From positions 1-64,000 of the forward strand of contig NZ_JAGSHT010000013.1 in the NCBI RefSeq assembly GCF_019947135.1: a stretch of 64,000 nucleotides of DNA. Reading direction: 5' to 3'. Position 1 is the first letter of the stretch. Every line of letters starts with the position of its first letter. Shown piece by piece: positions 36,087 through 44,098 of this stretch. This stretch comes from Occultella gossypii (GTDB taxonomy: Bacteria > Actinomycetota > Actinomycetes > Actinomycetales > Beutenbergiaceae). Position numbers and translations under genes: made by a program. Under the pieces are notes generated by a model. The model did not search any database. It had not been told where the DNA came from and saw nothing but the letters and a program-made list of their open reading frames with translations.

Positions 36087-37186
36087 TGACTCTCGCCTCT
36101 CGTGGGATGCCCGGGCTCGGGCAGGGCTGGGACGTCGACGACCGACCCCGATCGGGCCGAGTCTAGGAGCGCCTCGACGGCGGCGACGGCGGCGGCCGCT
36201 GGGCGAGACGGGCCGAGGTTCTCGCCGCGGCCGAGGACCAGGTCGATGAATGCCTCGACCGGCCGGCCAGGTCGGTAGGCGCTGAGGTGCTGGTCCGGCT
36301 CGTACTCGAGCACCGAACCGTCCCCCCGCTGCCAGCGAACCCGGGCCCGCAGCAGGTCGTGACTGACCTCGCCGGTGCTGCCGAGGTAGCGGATGTGCTG
36401 GCGGTGCGGCACGCCGTCCGGGGTCGCCGCGGTACCGATCGCTACCCCGAGGGCGCCACGCTCGAGGGTGAACGTCATCGCGTCCTGCACGTCGACGTCG
36501 GTCCCAGGATGCTGCGAGTCGGTGAACGCGGCGACGCGACGCATCTGCTGGCCGGTGCACCAGCAGAGCAGCCCGAGCACGTGGGCCAGCTGGGTGGTGG
36601 CGTGGCCGCCGCCGTTCGCGGCCGAGTAGGCACCCGGGTGCCGCCGTTCGGGCGCGTCGTCGCCAGGGTCGGACCCGGCGGCCGCGAACAGTGCGATCGC
36701 CGAGGACGAGAACTCGGCCGTCACCTGCCGCAGTTCCCCGATGCCCTCGCGGACGGCCCTTCGCGAGAAGGTGGCCGCGGCGCCGTACTGGTGGGTCAGG
36801 CCGACCGCCAGGTGCAGACCGGCCCGCTCGGCCGCCGTCGTCATCGCGAACGCGTCCGCCGAGGTGACCGCGAGCGGCTTCTCGACGAGCACGTGCCGCC
36901 CCGCGGCGAGCGCGGTCAGGACCGGCTCGCGGTGGTGGGCGTTGGGCGTCGCCACGAGAACCACGTCGACGGCGCAGGCCGGGTCCGCGAGCGCCGTCGC
37001 CAGGTCCGGGTGGGCCCGGGCGCCGGTGCGCGCAGCGAGCGTGTGCGCGCGTGCCGCGTGCGGGTCGCAGACCGCGACGAGCTCGGCGTCGGGGTGCGCC
37101 AGGAGCGCCGGCACGTGATGGTTCGTCGCCCACCAGCCGGCGCCGACCAGAGCGAACCGAACGGGCGTCGCTCCGGCCGCGGTCAT
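36083..37186 (-). CDS. Gfo/Idh/MocA family oxidoreductase
   Basis: A 367-residue NAD(P)-dependent dehydrogenase with RFALVGAGWWATNHHVPALL and the EKP motif HVLVEKPLAVT. The C-terminal domain continues through GGGHATTQLAHVLGLLCW, where the family's substrate-binding His lies. It lies 22 bp behind the dehydratase gene and overlaps the FAH-type gene, so the three enzymes are co-produced. It is a candidate for the sugar or sugar-acid dehydrogenation step. Confidence 0.88.
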   Translation of the reverse strand: MTAAGATPVRFALVGAGWWATNHHVPALLAHPDAELVAVCDPHAARAHTLAARTGARAHPDLATALADPACAVDVVLVATPNAHHREPVLTALAAGRHVLVEKPLAVTSADAFAMTTAAERAGLHLAVGLTHQYGAAATFSRRAVREGIGELRQVTAEFSSSAIALFAAAGSDPGDDAPERRHPGAYSAANGGGHATTQLAHVLGLLCWCTGQQMRRVAAFTDSQHPGTDVDVQDAMTFTLERGALGVAIGTAATPDGVPHRQHIRYLGSTGEVSHDLLRARVRWQRGDGSVLEYEPDQHLSAYRPGRPVEAFIDLVLGRGENLGPSRPAAAAVAAVEALLDSARSGSVVDVPALPEPGHPTRGESQ

Positions 37187-37208
37187 CGACGTGCTCCCAC
37201 GAGCCCCA

Positions 37209-38324
37209 TCAGAACCCGGCGTCTCCCGGGTCGATGCCGACGCCGGGTCCCTCCGAGGGCGCCGGCACGCCCGCTGGTGGCCCGAGGCCCACCATGATCT
37301 CGGCGAGGCATCCCGGGCCCGTGGCGGCCAGCAGGTGCAGCGCCCAGGGCTGCAGGGCCGAGGCGTGCGGCGCGAACGTCACGCCGTGTGCGCCTGCCAC
37401 GGTCGCGAGCGTCTGTGCGATCCTCAGGCCGCCACACCAGGTGACGTCGGTCTGGAGCACGTCGACGCTGCGCGTGTTCAGCAGGTCCAGGCCGGCCCGC
37501 AGGCCGAACGCGTGCTCGCCGGATGCCACCCGGACCGGCGTGATCGCGCGGCGCAGTTCCTGGTGCCCGTCGAGATCGTCCGGGGCGAGCGGCTCCTCGA
37601 TCCAGCCGAGCCCGAGGTCGGCGGCCGCGCGGGCGAACGCGACGGCGGTCGGCACGTCCCAGGACATGAAGCAGTCGACGGCGAGTGGGACCTCGGCGGG
37701 CACGCGCTCGCGCACGGCGGCGAGGACCTCGACGTTGCGCGCCACGTTGGTCGGGCCGTCCGCGGGTCCGTACGGCATCGGGACCTTGACGTACGCCGCG
37801 CCCGGCAGCAGGTCGGCAGGCAGGTCCACGCTCGCGTCCGCGGCGGTGAGGTAGTACGGCAGCGGCCCAGGGCTGCCGCCCAGCATCCGGTACAGCGGTA
37901 CGCCGGCGGCGCGCGCGGCCGCGTCCCAGAGCGCGAGGTCGACGGCGGAGGTCGCCATGGCCACGGCGCCACCGGCCGCGTAGGGCTGCGCCACCCGGCC
38001 GAGTTCCGCGGTCAACCGGGCGACCTCGCGCACATCCTGCCCGACGAGCAGGTCGCGCAGGTGCTCCGTGAGCAGCGCCGCGATCACGGCGCCGCCGCGG
38101 GCCTGGCCGATCCCGAACACGGCCGGGTCCTCGGTGCCGATGTGGACCCAGACGACGTCGGAGCCCGGACCTCGCCAGGAGGAACGGCGCTCGCTGAACC
38201 GGGGGAACGGCGCCAGCGGCGTCGAGATCCGTTGGGAGTCCAACCAGGTGTTGGCCGAGAACGGTGCGGTCCGGACGGTCACCGATCGCACGGGGATCGC
38301 TGTGGGTCCGGTCGCCGTCGGCAT
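37209..38324 (-). CDS. mandelate racemase/muconate lactonizing enzyme family sugar-acid dehydratase
   Basis: This 371-residue enolase-superfamily protein has the Mg ligands in order: LAVDCFMSW (Asp), GWIEEPLAPDDL (Glu) and VASGEHAFG (Glu). The general-base Lys segment is AAYVKVPMP and the C-terminal His is in FAPHASA. The combination is typical of acid-sugar dehydratases such as rhamnonate, fuconate or galactonate dehydratase, which yield 2-keto-3-deoxy acids. The ATG at 38324 is chosen; a CGCTAGCG palindrome lies 10 bp upstream on a possible -10. It heads a unit with Gfo/Idh and FAH genes. Confidence 0.85.
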   Translation of the reverse strand: MPTATGPTAIPVRSVTVRTAPFSANTWLDSQRISTPLAPFPRFSERRSSWRGPGSDVVWVHIGTEDPAVFGIGQARGGAVIAALLTEHLRDLLVGQDVREVARLTAELGRVAQPYAAGGAVAMATSAVDLALWDAAARAAGVPLYRMLGGSPGPLPYYLTAADASVDLPADLLPGAAYVKVPMPYGPADGPTNVARNVEVLAAVRERVPAEVPLAVDCFMSWDVPTAVAFARAAADLGLGWIEEPLAPDDLDGHQELRRAITPVRVASGEHAFGLRAGLDLLNTRSVDVLQTDVTWCGGLRIAQTLATVAGAHGVTFAPHASALQPWALHLLAATGPGCLAEIMVGLGPPAGVPAPSEGPGVGIDPGDAGF

Positions 38325-38333
38325 GGAACCAGA

Positions 38334-38341
38334 CGCTAGCG
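38334..38341. promoter_or_regulatory. CGCTAGCG box upstream of dehydratase gene
   Basis: This perfect 8-bp palindrome overlaps a possible -10 (minus-strand TAGCGT, 38333-38338) of the enolase-superfamily gene. The same octamer occurs at 53324-53331 between the two giant Tat enzymes. Confidence 0.45.
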
Positions 38342-38517
38342 CATCCAACCCGGCGAGTTCTATGACACGAACACCGATTCGACATCTTGAACCGGCTGTC
38401 GAGTTGTGGGACGGTAACGGCGGGCAAACTTCTGCCGAACTCATCCGAACCGTGAGATGCAACGTAGCCACCGTCACGGCCGGACCAATAGTCTGCTGGC
38501 GGGCTCATATCCGGCGA

Positions 38518-38536
38518 CATCCGAACACGTCGGATG
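38518..38536. promoter_or_regulatory. palindrome CATCCGA-5-TCGGATG
   Basis: Perfect 7-bp arms around ACACG, with partial extension to GACA...TGTC (38516-38541). It lies 84 bp before the secreted-protein start in the 295-bp divergent intergenic region and is a candidate operator. Confidence 0.45.
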
Positions 38537-38619
38537 CTGTCGGCGCAGGGAGCGCCCGACTGCATCATCAGATTGCATCGCTCGGCGACGCGCGATGTGC
38601 GACGAACCAAGGAGACTCC

Positions 38620-39588
38620 ATGAAACGACTCACCGCCGTCCTGGCATCCGTCAGCCTCGCCGCCGCCGGGCTGGCCGTCACCGCCACCGCCGCTTCGGCC
38701 GGACTCACCACCCGGTGCATCGGCGACGCCGGCGCCGTCACCGTTCCTGGGGACCTGGTGGTCCCCGCCGACAAGACGTGTGTGCTCACCGGCACCACGA
38801 TCGATGGCGCCGTCCGCCTGCAGCCGGGCGCGAACCTCATCATCACCGACGGCACCATCACCGGCGCCGTGGTCCTGAACGCGGACAGCTACTTCGACGC
38901 GGTCGGCACCTCGGTCGGTGGCAACATCAACAACCGCGACGGGTACGGCGTGTACCTGGAGGACGCCACGGTGGCGGGCGCGTACGTCGGCCAGGCCGGC
39001 GAGAGCGTCAACCCGTTCTTCTACGCCGTGGGCGCGGACGTGAACCGTCGCGTCGAGGCCGTCCAGGGAGCGCTCTACCTGGAGAGCACCCAGGTCGGTG
39101 GCCCGGTCACCGCGATCGGCACCGAGTACGCCGACGTGGTCGACTCCACGCTGCTGCGGGACCTGACCGTGTCCGGCAACGTCGCGGGTGCCACGCTGTG
39201 CGGCTCCGAGGTGGACGGCAACGTCACCTACACCGAGAACGGTGGCGTCCAGGTGGGCACCGGCTCGTCCATCGCCGTCTGCGAGGACGTCACCTACATC
39301 GGGGGCAGCCTGACCGCCTCGAACAACACCGTCGGCGTGGCCGTGAACGAGGCCATCATCCGCGGTGACCTCGGTGGCGAGGGCAACGACCCGGCCCCCA
39401 CGGGCGCCGACAACCGCGTCCGCGGTGAGATCTCCGGTCAGTTCGTCGACCTGGCCCCGGCCTCGCAGCCGCAGGCCCGTACGTTCGGCGCCGAGGTGTC
39501 GAACGAGCAGCTGCTCCTCGACAGCATCACCGAGCGTCGCACGGCCGCCGAGACCGAGGCTGCCGCGGACGGTCCGGCCAACCTCTGA
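38620..39588 (+). CDS. secreted protein with beta-helix-like repeats, function unknown
   Basis: A 322-residue exported protein with a clear Sec signal peptide (MKRLTAVLASVSLAAAGLAV..ATAASA). The mature part is a run of short Gly/Thr/Val/Asp-rich segments (TTIDGAVRLQPGANLIITDGTITGAVVL, TLLRDLTVSGNVAGATL), the periodicity of a beta-helix or bactofilin-like fold. Four Cys residues may form disulfides. AAGGAG precedes the ATG. A 13-bp-stem terminator follows. I cannot assign a function; it is divergent from the dehydratase unit and may not belong to it. Confidence 0.72.
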   Translation: MKRLTAVLASVSLAAAGLAVTATAASAGLTTRCIGDAGAVTVPGDLVVPADKTCVLTGTTIDGAVRLQPGANLIITDGTITGAVVLNADSYFDAVGTSVGGNINNRDGYGVYLEDATVAGAYVGQAGESVNPFFYAVGADVNRRVEAVQGALYLESTQVGGPVTAIGTEYADVVDSTLLRDLTVSGNVAGATLCGSEVDGNVTYTENGGVQVGTGSSIAVCEDVTYIGGSLTASNNTVGVAVNEAIIRGDLGGEGNDPAPTGADNRVRGEISGQFVDLAPASQPQARTFGAEVSNEQLLLDSITERRTAAETEAAADGPANL

Positions 39589-39613
39589 GTTCCTGGCACC
39601 ACGCAGGACCGCT

Positions 39614-39657
39614 CAGGGCGCCCGGGTGTCGGCCATCGGCCGGCCCCGGGCGTCCTG
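39614..39657 (+). terminator. terminator after secreted-protein gene
   Basis: CAGGGCGCCCGGG (39614-39626) pairs with CCCGGGCGTCCTG (39645-39657): 13 bp with one G-U pair; the loop contains a further GGCC/GGCC stem. Confidence 0.65.
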
Positions 39658-39728
39658 GTGTCGGCCCAGGTCCCTCCCGCAGGCCTGGCCGCAGCCGCAG
39701 GCCTTCCCCCTGGCCTCCGACGCCGGTT

Positions 39729-39951
39729 CCCTGACGCGAAATGCGGGTCAGGGCGCGCTTGACCCGCACTTCGAGACAGCGGAACCGCGTCGGGATCTCA
39801 ACGCGGCTCCACTGACGTGAATCGTCAATGCACCCACGCTCAACCCGCGCCTCGGGACATCGGAACAAAGCGCGCTCACCACTCCCCTGACGCGAAATGC
39901 GGGTCAGCGCGCGCCTGACCCGCACTTCGAGACAGCGGAACCGCCTCGGGA
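39729..39951. repeat. intergenic 67-bp direct repeat with internal dyad, two near-identical copies and one degenerate
   Basis: Bases 39729-39795 recur at 39885-39951 (shift 156 bp) with few changes. A diverged version lies between (about 39812-39866). Each good copy contains a hairpin, GCGGGTCA to TGACCCGC. This resembles a REP-like intergenic element; copies elsewhere in the genome would confirm it. Confidence 0.65.
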
Positions 39952-40008
39952 CCGGAACCGATGCGGCACCCGGTCGGTGTACCGGGCGCGCCCGGCACGC
40001 GGCTCAGC

Positions 40009-41193
40009 TCAGCGGGCCGGGAACTGCGCCGCCAGGGCGCGCACGGCGTCCTCGTCGACGGTGACGCCGAGGCCGGGTGCCGTGGGCAGCGTGACCTGCC
40101 CGTCCGAGACGGCGCCGTCGGCCATGAAGTCCGCGGACATCAGGGCCGCGGACTTGATCGACGTGTGCGGTCCGTACTCCATGGCCGCGAGCGACTCGGC
40201 GGCGCCGCTGACCTGCAGACCGGCCGCGTAGGCCAGCGACGTGGCCATCGAGTGGTGCGGGGCGATCGGGACGTAGTTCGCGGCCGTCACGGCCGCGATC
40301 GCGAAGCCCTCGCTGATCCCGGTCCGCCCGATGTCCGGCTGGGCGATGCCGACGGCCCGCCGGGCGGTCCACTCGGCGAACTCGAACCGGTGCCGCATCG
40401 CCTCGCCGACCGCGACCGGGGTGGCGAGGTCCTGGGCGAGCAGTTCGTGGCCGCGCAGGTCCTCCGGGGCGAGGGGAGCCTCGAAGAACCAGATCCCCCG
40501 CTCGTCCAGGGCCCGGCCGAGCGAACGGGCCGGGCCGAGCTGGTGCACCCAGTGGGCGTCCACGGCCACCCGCGGCGCCGGCCGGTCGCCTGCGGGTTCG
40601 CCCGCCAGCGCCTCCAGCACGGCGTCCACCGTGGCCAGTACGGTCCGTGGGTCCGTGCTCAGGTGCAGCTTCATCGCGTCGAAGCCGGCCCGACGGGCGG
40701 CGACGGCGTGCTCCGCCTTCTCCGCGGGCGTCGCCCCGCCGACCGTGGTCAGGTAGAGCGGTACCTCGGTGCGGTAGGCACCGCCGAGCAGGGTGTGCAC
40801 GGGCAGGCCGTGGGTGTGGCCGGTCAGGTCCCAGAGCGCGATGTCCAGGCCGGCGACGGCGTCCGCGTGGTGGCCGTTCAGGTGGCCGCGTTCGCGCATG
40901 GTCTCCTGGAGGCGGAACGCGGTGGGCCGTGGGCCGTCGAGCTCGGTGCCGACGAGCAGCGGGGCGAACACCTCGTTGATGATGACCGCCGGCGCCTCGG
41001 GGGCCACCGGCGCCAGGGCCTCGCCCCAGCCGACGTGGTCGGCGGTAGCGATCCGGACCAGCACCGTCTCGTCCCGCGCCGGGTAGACGCTGCGGACGTT
41101 CGGGGCGGCTCGGTACCGTGCTCCCCCGGGCTCCCGACCGGGAGCGAGGGGCAACTGCAGCGGGAACGCCTCGAGAGACGTGATGGTGGGCAT
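40009..41193 (-). CDS. mandelate racemase/muconate lactonizing enzyme family protein, second dehydratase
   Basis: This 394-residue enolase-superfamily enzyme shows FDAMKLHLS (base Lys segment), RVAVDAHWVHQL (Asp), WFFEAPLAPEDL (Glu), VAVGEAMRH (Glu) and YVPIAPHHSM (His). This resembles galactonate/galactarate dehydratase-type members. It is distinct in sequence from the first dehydratase at 37.2 kb, suggesting different stereochemistry. It is last in the SBP-permease-permease-lactonase unit (9 bp gap), so it probably acts on the sugar acid released by the lactonase. Confidence 0.88.
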   Translation of the reverse strand: MPTITSLEAFPLQLPLAPGREPGGARYRAAPNVRSVYPARDETVLVRIATADHVGWGEALAPVAPEAPAVIINEVFAPLLVGTELDGPRPTAFRLQETMRERGHLNGHHADAVAGLDIALWDLTGHTHGLPVHTLLGGAYRTEVPLYLTTVGGATPAEKAEHAVAARRAGFDAMKLHLSTDPRTVLATVDAVLEALAGEPAGDRPAPRVAVDAHWVHQLGPARSLGRALDERGIWFFEAPLAPEDLRGHELLAQDLATPVAVGEAMRHRFEFAEWTARRAVGIAQPDIGRTGISEGFAIAAVTAANYVPIAPHHSMATSLAYAAGLQVSGAAESLAAMEYGPHTSIKSAALMSADFMADGAVSDGQVTLPTAPGLGVTVDEDAVRALAAQFPAR

Positions 41194-41202
41194 CGGGAGT
41201 GA

Positions 41203-42093
41203 CTACCTTTCGGTGTGGTGGTCGGCGGATCGTGGAGGCTGCGCGCGGAACGGCGCGGCCGGCGGGGCGGACACACCGACCTCCGCGGCGAGGATGCGGC
41301 CGCTGCCGGGCGGCACCGGGTCGAGGCCGACCTGCGCGGTGGTGATGAACAGGATGCCGTCGGCGATGGTCACGGCGCTCGGGCGCGGGACGCCGGTCTC
41401 GACGACCGCGATGAGCTCGCCGTCCGGGGAGATCCGGCGCACCTCGGCCGCGTCCCACATCGCCACCCAGACGCAGCCCTCGTCGTCGACCACCAGGCCG
41501 TCCGGGTTACCGCCGGTCAGTGTCGCGACCGTGCGTCGACCGCTGAGCCGGTCGCCGTCGACGTCGAAGGCCTCGAGGCGCCGGTGCGGCAGGGTGTCGA
41601 TGTAGTACAGGGTGCGTCCGTCCGGGCTGAACCCGATGCCGTTGGACACCGTGACGTCGGTGAGCGCCGTCGTCACGGCGAGGTCCGGACCGATCCGGTA
41701 CAACGCCGACGTCGGCTCCCGCGGGGCGGACTGGGTGCCGACCCAGAACGCGCCGTCAGGCGCGCAGACGCCGTCGTTGAGGAAGCGACCCTCGCCGTCG
41801 CCGAGCCCGCGCACCCACTCGGAACGGACCCCGTCGGGCGTGACGTGCCACAGGCTCTGCCCGCCCGCGACCGCCCAGCCTGCGCCGTCGTCGACCATCG
41901 GCGCACCGACCCCGATGCGCGGCCCGAGATCTGCGGTGAACGTCTCGGTCAGGACCGTGCCGTCGAAGGCGCCGGCGTGGAACGTGCCGAGGCGCATGTC
42001 CACCCAGAGCAGGTCGCCGGTGCGTGCATCGACCCGGATCGACTCGCCCTGCAGGTAGGTGGCCGTGCTGACCGGTTCAGCTCTTGACCGCAC
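41203..42093 (-). CDS. SMP-30/gluconolactonase family protein
   Basis: A 296-residue six-bladed propeller of the SMP-30/gluconolactonase/LRE family, which hydrolyses sugar lactones with a divalent metal. Visible blades: RFLNDGVCAPDGAFWVGT (Asn/Asp metal site), VSNGIGFSPDGRTLYYID and GGNPDGLVVDDEGCVWVAMW. The N-terminal metal Glu is in LQGES. The GTG at 42093 overlaps the end of the permease gene by 17 bp and has GGAAGG 8 nt upstream; a longer frame runs through the permease gene. It fits between a sugar dehydrogenase and the following dehydratase. Confidence 0.85.
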   Translation of the reverse strand: MRSRAEPVSTATYLQGESIRVDARTGDLLWVDMRLGTFHAGAFDGTVLTETFTADLGPRIGVGAPMVDDGAGWAVAGGQSLWHVTPDGVRSEWVRGLGDGEGRFLNDGVCAPDGAFWVGTQSAPREPTSALYRIGPDLAVTTALTDVTVSNGIGFSPDGRTLYYIDTLPHRRLEAFDVDGDRLSGRRTVATLTGGNPDGLVVDDEGCVWVAMWDAAEVRRISPDGELIAVVETGVPRPSAVTIADGILFITTAQVGLDPVPPGSGRILAAEVGVSAPPAAPFRAQPPRSADHHTER

Positions 42094-43021
42094 CGGCGAT
42101 GCCTTCCACGAACGAGCGCTGGAGGAACAGGAACACGATGACGATCGGGATGATCGCGATCGAGGCCCCTGCGGCCAGACCCGTCCAGTCCGTGGTGTCG
42201 GTGCCGAAGAAGTTGTACATGCCGACGCCGAGAGTGCGCAGCTCGGGCCGCCCGAGGGTGAACACGAGCGGGATGAAGAAGGAGTTCCAGGCACCGATGA
42301 AGTTCATCAGGACCACGGTGCCGGTGACCGGCTTGGCCAGTGGCAGCATCACCGAGCGGAACGTGCGCAGATACCCCGCGCCGTCCACCCGGGCGGCCTC
42401 GGAGAGCTCGTTCGGGATCCCGGAGAAGAACCCGACGTACAACAGCACCGGGACCACCAGCCCCGGGGCGGCCTGGGCGATCGCGGCGCCGAGCAGGCCG
42501 TCCTGCAGGCCGATCGCGTTGACCAGCTGGAACACCGGGATGATCGTGTAACCGTGCGGGATGAACATGGCCACGACCAGGACGCCCATCACGATCTTGC
42601 GGCCCGGGAGGGTCTTCTCGGAGAGGGCGTACCCGGCCAGGGAGGCCACCAGCACCTGGATCACGACGACCGCGATGGCGAACGTCAGCGTGTTCAGCGT
42701 GTAGTCGCCGAACCGGCCGGTGGTCCAGGCCCGGACGAAGTTGTCCAGGGTCCACTCGTTCGGCCACAGCCCGATCCCGCCGAGCAGCATCTCCTGCGGA
42801 GTCTTGAACGCGGCGGTGACCATCCACAGGAACGGATAGATCCAGATGAAGCAGAACGGGATCAGGAACAGGTGCCACCAGCGCATCCGGCGGGCCTGGC
42901 CGCTGACCCGGTTGCGGGCGCGGGGCCGAGGCTGCGTCGGCGGGCCGGCATCGCCGGCGACCTGCGCTGCCGCGTCCGCACCGGCCTGGGCGCCGGCGCC
43001 GGGAGTGATCAGTGCGCTCAT
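42077..43021 (-). CDS. carbohydrate ABC transporter permease (MalG type)
   Basis: A 314-residue permease: a ~45-residue cytoplasmic lead, six spans and the EAA loop EAARVDGAGYLRTFRSVMLPL. It starts at an ATGA overlap with the upstream permease. Together they form the channel of the second sugar importer in the island. No ATPase gene is in the unit. Confidence 0.92.
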   Translation of the reverse strand: MSALITPGAGAQAGADAAAQVAGDAGPPTQPRPRARNRVSGQARRMRWWHLFLIPFCFIWIYPFLWMVTAAFKTPQEMLLGGIGLWPNEWTLDNFVRAWTTGRFGDYTLNTLTFAIAVVVIQVLVASLAGYALSEKTLPGRKIVMGVLVVAMFIPHGYTIIPVFQLVNAIGLQDGLLGAAIAQAAPGLVVPVLLYVGFFSGIPNELSEAARVDGAGYLRTFRSVMLPLAKPVTGTVVLMNFIGAWNSFFIPLVFTLGRPELRTLGVGMYNFFGTDTTDWTGLAAGASIAIIPIVIVFLFLQRSFVEGIAGAVKS

Positions 43022-43974
43022 GCTGCGGTCCTCTTCAGCCGGCCGGCCAGGAGCGGTCCCTGGAGCAGGGTGATGATCAGGGTGAACACGCCGAAGATGA
43101 CACCGACGGCGCACGCGAAGCCGTATCGCGGTGCGGCGATGCTCGCATCGAACGCGTACCGGTAGATGTACGTCGGCAACACGTCCGTGGAGAAGATCGG
43201 GCCACCGCCGGTGACGGCCTGGACCAGGTCGAACGTGTTCAGGCTGCGCTGGAAGGTCAGCAGCAGCACCACCACCGCGATCGGCATGATCACCGGGATC
43301 GTGATGTTGGCCAGCTGCTGGCGGGCACCGGCACCGTCGAGCTTCGCGGCCTCGTAGAGATCCTTCGGGACGGTCTGCAGCGCCGCCAACCAGTAGATCA
43401 GGGTGATCCCGAAGCCCTTCCAGATGTCCACCACGACGAGGGTGGGCAGCGCGACGTTCGGATCCCCGAGGAAGTTGACCGGGCGATCGACGAGGCCGAT
43501 ACCGAGCAACACCTCGTTGACCACGCCGCCGACCGGTGCGAGCAGCACCGCGATGACCAGGCCGATCACCGCCGTCGTGGAGACCACGGGCAGGAAGATG
43601 GCGAGCCGGTAGATGTTGCGCCCACGCAGGAGCACATTGTTCAGGAGCATCGCGAGGCACAGCGCGGCCGGCAGCTCGATGAACAGGGCGCCGAGGGAGA
43701 ACAGGAACGAGTTCCAGAACGCGTTCCAGAACGAGCTTGAGTTGAGCGCCTCCCGGAAGTTGTCGAGGCCGACGAACACCTCCGGCGGCCCGACACCGTC
43801 CCAGTCGAAGAAGGCGTAGGCCCAGGAGGCGACGATCGGCCAGAGGCTGAACGCGGTGAACAGCACCACCAACGGCACCAGGAACAACCAGCCCCAGAGC
43901 ACCGCCTGCCGTCGGGCGCGGGTCTTCGAGGGCGCCCCCGGCTTCGAGGGTGCCGTGATCGCGGCTGTGGTCAC
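43018..43974 (-). CDS. carbohydrate ABC transporter permease (MalF type)
   Basis: A 318-residue permease with EAA loop EAAKLDGAGARQQLANITIPV and about six spans. GGAGGTGAAG before the GTG at 43974 supports this start over an ATG 11 codons upstream. It is separated from the binding-protein gene by a stable hairpin that may make the permeases less abundant than the binding protein. Confidence 0.92.
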   Translation of the reverse strand: MTTAAITAPSKPGAPSKTRARRQAVLWGWLFLVPLVVLFTAFSLWPIVASWAYAFFDWDGVGPPEVFVGLDNFREALNSSSFWNAFWNSFLFSLGALFIELPAALCLAMLLNNVLLRGRNIYRLAIFLPVVSTTAVIGLVIAVLLAPVGGVVNEVLLGIGLVDRPVNFLGDPNVALPTLVVVDIWKGFGITLIYWLAALQTVPKDLYEAAKLDGAGARQQLANITIPVIMPIAVVVLLLTFQRSLNTFDLVQAVTGGGPIFSTDVLPTYIYRYAFDASIAAPRYGFACAVGVIFGVFTLIITLLQGPLLAGRLKRTAA

Positions 43975-44041
43975 CGCTTCACCTCCATCGTCGTGGCGGC
44001 AAGCCACCGTGGTAGCCCTGCACCCCGGGTCGGGACGGGCG

Positions 44042-44081
44042 GGACGGCCCGAAGCTCCCGGCGGGAGCCTACGGGCCGTCC
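44042..44081 (-). terminator. intercistronic stem-loop between binding protein and permease
   Basis: GGACGGCCCG (44042-44051) pairs with CGGGCCGTCC (44072-44081), and inside it GCTCCCG/CGGGAGC forms a second stem (44054-44068). There is no T-run. It may attenuate transcription or protect the upstream mRNA, favouring a binding-protein excess. Confidence 0.55.
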
Positions 44082-44098
44082 GTTCAAACCGTTCGCCA

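Larger units (their letters stand above)
39589..40008. other. 420-bp convergent intergenic region with terminator and repeats
   Basis: It holds a strong terminator (39614-39657) and an array of three related ~65-bp elements (39729-39951). I see no gene in it. Confidence 0.6.

Noticed and set aside
34050-36089. 679-codon plus-strand open frame
   Set aside because: It lies antisense to cysS and the FAH-type gene, both certain.
41203-42294. Longer form of the SMP-30 gene starting at 42294
   Set aside because: The extra codons read through the permease gene in another frame and are Ser/Arg-rich; GGAAGG supports the GTG at 42093.
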